Source of the DNA: an uncultured Sutterella sp.
GTDB lineage: Bacteria > Pseudomonadota > Gammaproteobacteria > Burkholderiales > Burkholderiaceae_F
NCBI GenBank assembly: GCA_900544255.1
Contig: UQUM01000019.1
Coordinates: 1 to 39,760, forward strand
Direction of reading: 5' to 3'
Length of the DNA: 39,760 bases
A model generated the notes under the pieces. It was not told the origin of the DNA. It worked only from the letters and a program-made list of their open reading frames with translations, and did not search any database. This document shows positions 16,181 to 22,447 of the stretch, one piece after another; the stretch's first letter is position 1, and every line of letters begins with the position of its first letter. The position numbers were made by a program, and so were the translations under genes.

Positions 16181-16810
16181 ATGTTCATTGATGCGGCTTC
16201 GCCCGCCACCCTTCGCCGAGAAATTGCCCAAGCGATTGCCGGCCTCATCGTTCACGATCTCACCCCTTGGCAGACGGCGCGGGAAAAAATTCTCGCCGAC
16301 TATCCGAGACTCCCCGCGGGGGCCGTCCCCGACGGCGCCGAGATTGAAAGCGCCGTGCGGGAAACCTGGGCGGTTTTTGCCCCCGAAGAACACGCCCGTC
16401 TGCTGCGTCGTCGCCGCGAAGCGGCCTGGCACCTTATGACGGAACTCTTTGAGGGGCTGGACGCCGCGCTCACGGGCGCCGTCCTCAACGGCGCTGCTAC
16501 GCCGGAAACCAACATCCGGCTCGAACTCTTCACGGACGACGTGAAGGAAGCGGAACTGCGGCTTTTGAACGCCGGCATTGATTTCGACGTTCTCGACACG
16601 ATCGACTCCCGGATGCCGACGCCATCCGAAGTACTTGCGTTTCTCGATCCGGGCGCTACTTCTCGCGATCCCGTGGGGGTACTCGTTGAAATCCACTCAC
16701 CGCGTTTTCGCGGCCGCAATCCCTACCGCCGCACCCCCGACGCGCGGCAGGAAGCTTGGGAAGCTTCGGGACGAATGACGGCCGCAGAGCTCGAAAAACA
16801 CCTCCGTTAA
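16181..16810 (+). CDS. Conserved betaproteobacterial protein, unknown function
   Basis: A 209-residue soluble protein with no signal peptide or membrane segment. An alpha-helical N-terminus (RREIAQAIAGLIVHDLTPWQ) is followed by a charged middle and a stretch ATPETNIRLELFTDDVKEAE that resembles a nucleotidyltransferase-like beta strand-helix unit. From memory, the same kind of protein is found next to mpl in other betaproteobacteria, sometimes mislabelled as a UDP-N-acetylmuramate ligase. It does not contain Mur ligase motifs. The ATG at 16181 is chosen over a TTG at 16154, although no strong ribosome binding site is present. A TACAAT at 16146-16151 may be its -10 box. Function cannot be named. 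Confidence 0.75.
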   Translation: MFIDAASPATLRREIAQAIAGLIVHDLTPWQTAREKILADYPRLPAGAVPDGAEIESAVRETWAVFAPEEHARLLRRRREAAWHLMTELFEGLDAALTGAVLNGAATPETNIRLELFTDDVKEAELRLLNAGIDFDVLDTIDSRMPTPSEVLAFLDPGATSRDPVGVLVEIHSPRFRGRNPYRRTPDARQEAWEASGRMTAAELEKHLR

Positions 16811-17034
16811 CGTCATCCGCAAGGATGAACTCCCGGATTTTGCCCCCTGTTTCTGCAGAGTCACGGTTATAATTCCCGACAACTCAACGGCCGAAATCCT
16901 CATTTTTCGGCCTCATTTCCTGGAAATTAGCAACAAATTCCCTCAAATTGTCCGGATCGACCGTTTTTTTACACGAATTGACCGACGCGGTCGCCCTTTA
17001 AGAGACAATTCACCTCCCACTGAGGCTACTGATT
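16811..17034 (+). promoter_or_regulatory. Upstream region of accB with -10 box
   Basis: This gap holds a consensus TATAAT (16868-16873) with no clear -35 at normal spacing. The leader to the accB start would be about 155 nt, AT-richer than the flanking genes, and includes TTTTTTACACGAATTGACC-like sequence near 16965-16983 (a TTGACC at 16978-16983 could be a second -35, without a matched -10). The accBC operon is often regulated by its own products; no specific operator is recognised. Confidence 0.4.
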
Positions 17035-17490
17035 ATGGATTTAAGAAAATTGAAGACGCTCATTGATCTCGTGAGCGAAAGCGGCGTGGCCGAACTCGAA
17101 ATCCGCGAAGGCGAAGATCATGTGCGCATCGTGAACCGGGCGGATGCCGTTAAAACCGCCGCAGCCCCCTCGCCCGTCGTCACGGCGGATCCTCTGCCCG
17201 TCCCCATCACGACGGCAGCGGCGGAACCCGCACCGGCTCCCGTAGCCGACACCCCCAAAAAGACCATCAATTCGCCGATGGTGGGAACGTTCTACCGCTC
17301 GCCCGCGCCCGGCGCCAAATCCTTTGTGGAAATCGGCCAGAGCGTGAAGGCGGGCGATACCGTCTGCATCATCGAAGCCATGAAGCTCATGAATGAAATC
17401 GAAGCCGAATGTGACGGCGTGATTCGCGAAGTGCTCGTCGAAAACGGATCCCCCGTGGAATTCGGCCAGCCGCTCTTTGTCGTGGAATGA
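17035..17490 (+). CDS. accB: Biotin carboxyl carrier protein of acetyl-CoA carboxylase
   Basis: AccB carries the carboxylated biotin between the biotin carboxylase and carboxyltransferase parts of acetyl-CoA carboxylase, the first step of fatty acid synthesis. The 151-residue protein has a short N-terminal domain (MDLRKLKTLIDLVSESGVAE), a Pro/Ala-rich linker (about residues 40-80) and the biotinyl domain, with the attachment site EAMKLMNE (Lys117) and the FYRSPAPGAKSF thumb region. Length and order match the family. It lies 23 bp before accC, with prmA next in line, which is the usual order in betaproteobacteria. Confidence 0.98.
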   Translation: MDLRKLKTLIDLVSESGVAELEIREGEDHVRIVNRADAVKTAAAPSPVVTADPLPVPITTAAAEPAPAPVADTPKKTINSPMVGTFYRSPAPGAKSFVEIGQSVKAGDTVCIIEAMKLMNEIEAECDGVIREVLVENGSPVEFGQPLFVVE

Positions 17491-17513
17491 TTTCTTTTCG
17501 CTGAGCGTAATTC

Positions 17514-18887
17514 ATGTTCGGAAAAATTCTGATTGCCAACCGCGGCGAAATCGCCCTGCGGATCCAGCGCGCCTGCCGCATGATGAATATCAAAACGGTA
17601 GTCGTTCACTCCACCGCCGACGCCGACGCGATGTACGTGAAGCTCGCCGACGAGAGCGTCTGCATCGGCCCTGCGTCCTCTGCGGAAAGCTACCTCAACA
17701 TCCCGGCCATCATTTCGGCGGCGGAAGTGACGGACGCCGAAGCGATTCACCCCGGGTACGGCTTTCTGTCGGAAAACGCCGACTTCGCCGACCGGGTGGA
17801 AAAGAGCGGTTTCGCCTTCATCGGCCCCCGCGGCGACACGATCCGCCTCATGGGCGACAAGGTAAACGCGAAGCGCGCCATGATTGAAGCAGGCGTTCCC
17901 TGCGTTCCGGGAAGCGACGGCGCGCTCCCCGAAGATCCGAAAGCCATTCTCGCCGTTGCGAGGAAAGTGGGCTACCCCGTCATCATCAAGGCGAGCGCAG
18001 GCGGCGGCGGACGCGGCATGCGCATCGTGCGCACGGAAGCAGCCCTCATTAATTCGGTGGCGACCACCAAGGCCGAAGCCAAGGCCGCTTTCGGCAGCGA
18101 CAAGGTTTATCTCGAAAAATTCCTGGAGAACCCGCGTCACATCGAAATTCAGGTGTTGTCCGACAACTTCCAGAACGCCGTTTTCTTAGGCGAGCGCGAC
18201 TGCTCCATGCAGCGCCGCAACCAGAAGGTGCTCGAAGAGTCCCCGGCGCCCGGCATTCCCCGCAAACTCATTGACAAACTCGGCGCCCGCTGCGTCGAGG
18301 CCTGCAAGCGCATCGGCTACCGCGGAGCCGGCACCTTTGAGTTTCTGTACGAAAACGGGGAGTTCTACTTCATCGAAATGAACACCCGAGTGCAGGTCGA
18401 ACACCCCGTGACGGAATTCGTGACCGGCATCGACATCGTCCGCGAACAGATTGCGATTGCCGCGGGCGAACGCCTCTCCTTTAGGCAAAAGGACATTCAG
18501 ATCAAGGGACACGCCGTCGAATGCCGCATCAACGCGGAAGACCCCTTTACGTTCCGTCCCTGCCCCGGTACGGTGAAACTCTGGCACATGCCGGGCGGCC
18601 CCGGCATCCGCTTGGACAGCCACGTATTTGCGGGCTACAAAGTGCCGCCTTACTACGACAGCATGATCGGCAAACTCATTGCCTACGGGGAAACGCGCGA
18701 AACCGCCCTCGCCCGCATGCAGGTCGCCTTGAGCGAAGTCGCGGTGGACGGCATCACGACGAACATACCGCTGCACCGGCTTATTCTGTCCGACAGCCAT
18801 TTCCTCGAGGGCGGCACGAGCATTCACTATCTTGAAAAAAAACTTGCCGAGTGGAAGGCGGTTCCCGATCAACCTATTTCGGCCTGA
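17514..18887 (+). CDS. accC: Biotin carboxylase subunit of acetyl-CoA carboxylase
   Basis: AccC uses ATP and bicarbonate to carboxylate the biotin on AccB. The 457-residue cytoplasmic enzyme has the N-terminal preATP-grasp domain (FGKILIANRGEIALRIQRAC), the ATP-grasp glycine loop (KASAGGGGRGMRIV), catalytic and metal residues in ERDCSMQRRNQKVLEESPAP and in FIEMNTRVQVEHPVTE, and the C-terminal biotin-carboxylase domain (GHAVECRINAEDP). Length is typical (about 450). The gene follows accB by 23 bp and precedes prmA by 10 bp, so the three are cotranscribed. Nothing is missing. Confidence 0.98.
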   Translation: MFGKILIANRGEIALRIQRACRMMNIKTVVVHSTADADAMYVKLADESVCIGPASSAESYLNIPAIISAAEVTDAEAIHPGYGFLSENADFADRVEKSGFAFIGPRGDTIRLMGDKVNAKRAMIEAGVPCVPGSDGALPEDPKAILAVARKVGYPVIIKASAGGGGRGMRIVRTEAALINSVATTKAEAKAAFGSDKVYLEKFLENPRHIEIQVLSDNFQNAVFLGERDCSMQRRNQKVLEESPAPGIPRKLIDKLGARCVEACKRIGYRGAGTFEFLYENGEFYFIEMNTRVQVEHPVTEFVTGIDIVREQIAIAAGERLSFRQKDIQIKGHAVECRINAEDPFTFRPCPGTVKLWHMPGGPGIRLDSHVFAGYKVPPYYDSMIGKLIAYGETRETALARMQVALSEVAVDGITTNIPLHRLILSDSHFLEGGTSIHYLEKKLAEWKAVPDQPISA

Positions 18888-18897
18888 CTCCTGACTT

Positions 18898-19806
18898 ATG
18901 ACAGATCCCATCCTGCATGAAGCCGCGTTTCTTACGCGCGAAGACTTGGCCGAAGAATTTTCCGACCTCCTGATGGATGCCGGCGTTTTAAGCGTCTCCA
19001 CCGAAGACGCCGACGCCGACAGCCCGGATGAAAAACCGCTTTACGGCGAACCGGGGCTGGAACCGGAAGTTCAGGCCTGGACCCGTACCCGTCTGAAGCT
19101 TCTCTACGAAGCCGGTTTTGACGTGCGCGGGGCCGTGCGGGCCGCGGCCGAACAGTTAGGCATTGATACGCCCGCGATCGAAAGCGATACGGCGGTGCCG
19201 GATGCCGATTGGGTACGCGTCACGCAGGCGCAGTTCGGGCCCGTGAAAGTGAGCGACCGTCTGTGGATCGTACCGAGCTGGAATGAACCGCCCGTGCCCG
19301 ACGCTCTCAACATCCGCTTGGATCCGGGCGTTGCCTTCGGAACGGGCTCTCATCCCACGACGCATCTGTGCCTGGCGTGGCTTGACGAAAACTGCCCCGC
19401 GGGCGCGAGCGTCCTTGACTACGGCTGCGGTACCGGCATTCTCGCGATCGCCGCCGCCAAAGTGGGGGCCGGCCTCGTGCGCGGTACCGACATTGATCCG
19501 CAGGCGGTGGAAGCCGCCAACTTCAATGCCGGCGAAAACCACGTGGACGCAAAGTTCGTGCTCCCCAAAGATTTGCCCGAAGAACGCTTTGACATCGTCA
19601 TTGCCAACATTCTCTGCAATCCTCTCAAAGTACTGGCACCGGCGCTCGTCGACCGCACCAAAGCGGGCGGCACGCTCGTTTTGTCGGGACTTCTCGCGCA
19701 CCAGGCCGACGAAATCCGCGCTTGCTACGAAAAGCTCGGGGTTTGCCTCTCGCTTTGGAAGGAGGACAACGGCTGGATTTGTCTTTCGGGTAAAAAAGCA
19801 GCTTAG
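18898..19806 (+). CDS. prmA: Ribosomal protein L11 methyltransferase
   Basis: PrmA adds methyl groups from S-adenosylmethionine to ribosomal protein L11. The 302-residue protein has the small N-terminal substrate-recognition domain (about residues 1-95), then PGVAFGTGSHPTTHLCL (linker and active-site start), the class I methyltransferase motif I VLDYGCGTGILAIAA, the acidic end of strand 2 in GTDIDPQA, and NILCNPL, the variant NPPY-like catalytic motif. It follows accC by 10 bp. An imperfect hairpin with a short T run (19844-19875) lies between it and the next gene and may reduce readthrough. Confidence 0.95.
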   Translation: MTDPILHEAAFLTREDLAEEFSDLLMDAGVLSVSTEDADADSPDEKPLYGEPGLEPEVQAWTRTRLKLLYEAGFDVRGAVRAAAEQLGIDTPAIESDTAVPDADWVRVTQAQFGPVKVSDRLWIVPSWNEPPVPDALNIRLDPGVAFGTGSHPTTHLCLAWLDENCPAGASVLDYGCGTGILAIAAAKVGAGLVRGTDIDPQAVEAANFNAGENHVDAKFVLPKDLPEERFDIVIANILCNPLKVLAPALVDRTKAGGTLVLSGLLAHQADEIRACYEKLGVCLSLWKEDNGWICLSGKKAA

Positions 19807-19843
19807 TCCCGCTTTCGGTAAGATATCCGCACTCGACTCAATG

Positions 19844-19875
19844 CCGGGCGGCGCTTGGCGCGACAGCCCGGTTTT
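19844..19875 (+). terminator. Weak intergenic terminator/attenuator
   Basis: CCGGGC (19844-19849) pairs with GCCCGG (19866-19871), followed by four T residues and CTTTC. It lies between prmA and the zinc-ribbon gene; the stem is short (6 bp), so it is more likely to attenuate than to terminate. Confidence 0.4.
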
Positions 19876-19892
19876 CTTTCAGGAAGACTTTT

Positions 19893-21365
19893 ATGGCTTA
19901 CGTTACGCGCTGTCCCTACTGCGGATCCGTCTGGCTCGTGCCCGACAAGGAAACGGCGGATCGTACGCCCTTAAAGTGCCCGGACTGCCGGCACAGTTTC
20001 GACGCCACGTGCTCTCTCTTGAAGGTTCCGGACGAACTCTTTCCGGGTCGAACCGCCGTACCGCTTTTCCCGACGGGGTCTTCCGTTGCCAAACCCCGCC
20101 CCGCCGCGCCTTCCGACATTCCGACGGCTCCGGCCATCGTTCCCACTTCCGCAATACCTGCCGCCCCCGCAGCGCCTGCACCGCATGAGGACACGCTCGA
20201 CGCGGCCGTCTTTACGCCGCGCCCCGTCATGACGGAACCGAAGTCTGCCGAAGAGCCCTTCGTTCCGACCGCACCGGCAGAGTCCATGACCGAGTCTCCC
20301 TTACCCACTGTCGAGGCTCACGAAGAACCGGTGACGGTTCCGGTATCCGATTTGGGAGCCGACTCGGAGCCCCTGGCCGCACCGACGTTTGAAGCCATGC
20401 CTTCGGATGCGCCGACAACGCCGTCGCCGGAATTGCCTGCGACGGCACCGGTTGCCGCGGAAACTGAAATGACACCGGTTGAAAAACCCGCGGTCGACGA
20501 AGTCGTCCCTGACGTTCAACCCGTCCCCGTTCAAGAACCCGCTCAGGAAGTCCCGGTTGTCCCGGTAACGCCGACCCCGGAACCGGCTCCTGCGGTGAGC
20601 GCACCGGCCCCCGTACAGGAACCCCCGAAGTCCGCATCGGACGATGTGCTCCCGTCACCCGCATTAACGCCCAAGGTTATCAGCAGTCAGGCCAAAGACG
20701 CCGCCACGGCGCTTTCTTTGATGCAGACGCCCAACCTCACTTCCGAACCCCGTCTCGGCAACCTGTCCGGTCTGAAAAAAGTCGTCGCAGAAAATGAAAA
20801 GACGACGCCGATAAGAACGCCGCGCGTCACGACTTCCGCGGCGCCCGCCCCTGCGGCTGCCTCCGCACCGAGAAGGCCGCTGCGTACTGCCAAAAAGAAG
20901 GGGGCAACCGCCAGCCTGGTCCTCGTAACGGCGCTCTTTCTCGTGATCGCCGCCGTCGCGGCCGTGGTTTTCAATCAGAAAGTCATGGAAGTTCTGCCGC
21001 AGACCGCGCCCTACTACAACAACGTCTGCCGCACCGTGCCGTGCCCCGGGTTCTATCTGCACGACATCAACGCGTTTGCCGTCAGCAAGACGCAGCTGCG
21101 TCCTTTGGATGAATCCGGCAACTACGCGCTCGAAGTCGTCGTCCTCAACGGTTCGGAAACCGCACAGGCCGTGCCTTACCTACAGATTGAACTCGTCGAC
21201 GACAACGACGGTTCGCTCCTGCGTCGTACGCTCGCCCCCGAAGAGTACCTCGACAAGGGGCAGAAACTCGTGGCCATTGCGCCTCAGGGGCAATTGACCG
21301 TGCGAATCAACCTGCAGACGAACGTCACCAGCGCCCGCTGCATCGTGACGCCGCTCTACCCCTGA
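19893..21365 (+). CDS. Zinc-ribbon and DUF3426 membrane protein
   Basis: A 490-residue protein. The N-terminus has a MJ0042-type zinc ribbon (CPYCGSVWLVP ... LKCPDCRHSFD). Residues about 60-340 are an extended Pro/Ala/Val/Glu-rich, probably disordered region. A single membrane helix follows (ASLVLVTALFLVIAAVAAVV), and the C-terminal ~120 residues are a DUF3426 domain (YALEVVVLNGSETAQAVPYLQIELVDD). The zinc ribbon would be cytoplasmic and DUF3426 periplasmic. The unusually long low-complexity linker makes it longer than most homologues. Position after accB-accC-prmA is conserved in betaproteobacteria. No function is established. AGGAAGA precedes the ATG. Confidence 0.88.
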   Translation: MAYVTRCPYCGSVWLVPDKETADRTPLKCPDCRHSFDATCSLLKVPDELFPGRTAVPLFPTGSSVAKPRPAAPSDIPTAPAIVPTSAIPAAPAAPAPHEDTLDAAVFTPRPVMTEPKSAEEPFVPTAPAESMTESPLPTVEAHEEPVTVPVSDLGADSEPLAAPTFEAMPSDAPTTPSPELPATAPVAAETEMTPVEKPAVDEVVPDVQPVPVQEPAQEVPVVPVTPTPEPAPAVSAPAPVQEPPKSASDDVLPSPALTPKVISSQAKDAATALSLMQTPNLTSEPRLGNLSGLKKVVAENEKTTPIRTPRVTTSAAPAPAAASAPRRPLRTAKKKGATASLVLVTALFLVIAAVAAVVFNQKVMEVLPQTAPYYNNVCRTVPCPGFYLHDINAFAVSKTQLRPLDESGNYALEVVVLNGSETAQAVPYLQIELVDDNDGSLLRRTLAPEEYLDKGQKLVAIAPQGQLTVRINLQTNVTSARCIVTPLYP

Positions 21366-21382
21366 AAAACGCCCCTCTCAGC

Positions 21383-21417
21383 AAAAAAGCCGCTCAATTT
21401 TCCGGGCGGTTTTTTTG
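21383..21417 (+). terminator. Rho-independent terminator of the acc operon
   Basis: AAAAAAGCCGC (21383-21393) pairs with GCGGTTTTTTT (21406-21416) with one G-T pair, giving a stem ending in a long T run. The flanking A run means it could also act in the other direction. Confidence 0.8.
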
Positions 21418-21463
21418 TAAGTAAAAAACTATCGTAACGTCGTTTTCTATAAAATTAATTCAT

Positions 21464-21517
21464 GTATCAGGTTCAAGTATCAGGTACGAAAGATACTATA
21501 TATTTTAGTGATACTTG
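21464..21517 (+). promoter_or_regulatory. GTATC-repeat operator region before the CYTH gene
   Basis: An AT-rich stretch with four copies of GTATC or its complement: GTATCA at 21464 and 21477 (both followed by GGT), GATAC at 21492 and 21510. The second and fourth form a perfect 9-bp inverted repeat CAAGTATCA/TGATACTTG (21474-21482 with 21509-21517). TATATTTT between them may hold the -10. No regulator is encoded beside it. Confidence 0.45.
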
Positions 21518-21546
21518 ATTGCAATAACTTGTTTTCAGACGAATTT

Positions 21547-22017
21547 ATGGCAAAAGAAATCGAAAGAAAGTTTCTGATCGTCGGCAATGGCTGGCGAAAA
21601 CTTGCTCCCGGCGTGCACTATCGTCAAGGTTATTTGAACAGCGCCAAAGAACGCACCGTCCGTGTGCGCACCGTTGCCAATCAAGCTTTCCTCACCGTCA
21701 AGGGTCCCACCGTCGGCGTCACCCGTGCTGAATTTGAATATTCAATTCCGTTTGAGGATGCCGTTGCCATGCTTCAACTCGCGGAACCCTCCGTGATTGA
21801 TAAAACACGCTATCGGATTCCCATCGGCAACTTTGTCTGGGAAGTGGACGAATTTCACGGGGACAACGAAGGACTCGTCGTCGCCGAAATTGAATTGCCG
21901 ACAGAAGACACGGTATTTGAAAAGCCTCAATGGGTCGGGAAAGAAGTTTCGGGCGACCCCCGTTACTACAATTCGATGTTGGCCCGGCATCCTTACGGCA
22001 CTTGGCAAGAGCGCTGA
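21547..22017 (+). CDS. CYTH-domain protein (probable inorganic triphosphatase)
   Basis: A 156-residue cytoplasmic CYTH/triphosphate-tunnel metalloenzyme. The hallmark MAKEIERKFLI (Glu-x-Glu-x-Lys) opens the protein. Further tunnel residues are seen in HYRQGYL, TVRVRTV, AFLTVKG, EFEYSIP, IDKTRYRIP, WEVDEFHG and AEIELP. The size matches small bacterial members, which mostly hydrolyse inorganic triphosphate; the adenylate cyclase (CyaB) role is less likely. The ATG at 21547 is chosen because EIERK must be near the N-terminus; a further in-frame start at 21508 would run into the operator repeat. It is a single gene, transcribed separately by virtue of the terminator upstream. Confidence 0.9.
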   Translation: MAKEIERKFLIVGNGWRKLAPGVHYRQGYLNSAKERTVRVRTVANQAFLTVKGPTVGVTRAEFEYSIPFEDAVAMLQLAEPSVIDKTRYRIPIGNFVWEVDEFHGDNEGLVVAEIELPTEDTVFEKPQWVGKEVSGDPRYYNSMLARHPYGTWQER

Positions 22018-22447
22018 TCCCGCAATTCATCGAACTCAAACAGGCATCCGTTTCCGCCCAAATCGTCGCGGCAACGGTCGCCGCTCGTTGCCCGGCGTTC
22101 CGATTCAGTCGCCATTCCGACGCAACCGCATTCAATACGACGGGCTGCCTAAATTACCTCGGGCGCTTCACTTCCGTTAGTTCGAAAACTCCCAAATCTA
22201 CCATCTCGAGTCGGAGGAGCCTCGTTCGCTCTCGGCATCATGGTAGGTATCAGCGGTGAAAACCGTCTGCTCTGCCGGGCCGAAGAAGTGCATTCCCTTG
22301 CGGAATAGCTCCGTAATTTTCCGGTGAAACTGAGTCAGTGTCGATGCGCAGACTCTTCGTTCAAAAGGACGGAGATAAGGTGGTCGCAGAAGCTCTGAAG
22401 TAACTTGGAACCCCGCGACTTTAGCCGTCGGGAGCTGTCAGTCGTTG
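22018..22447 (+). other. Intergenic region with a solo tnpB-type end hairpin
   Basis: No intact gene is present in this 430-bp stretch; reading frames are short and interrupted. Near its right edge ACCCCGCGACTTTAGCCGTC (about 22409-22428) repeats the CGACTTTAG[T/C]CG hairpin core seen at both ends of the tnpB element at 1225-2712, with GGGAGCTGTCAG just after it, resembling an IS200/IS605 right end. It is probably the worn remnant of a related element, oriented on the plus strand and stopping against the 3' end of kdpD. Confidence 0.45.

Noticed and set aside
16181..16810. UDP-N-acetylmuramate ligase
   Set aside because: No Mur-ligase ATP loop or substrate motifs are present; the name would be transferred only from the neighbouring mpl gene.
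22018..22447. kdpE or a fragment of it after kdpD
   Set aside because: No frame in this stretch gives receiver or winged-helix motifs on either strand.
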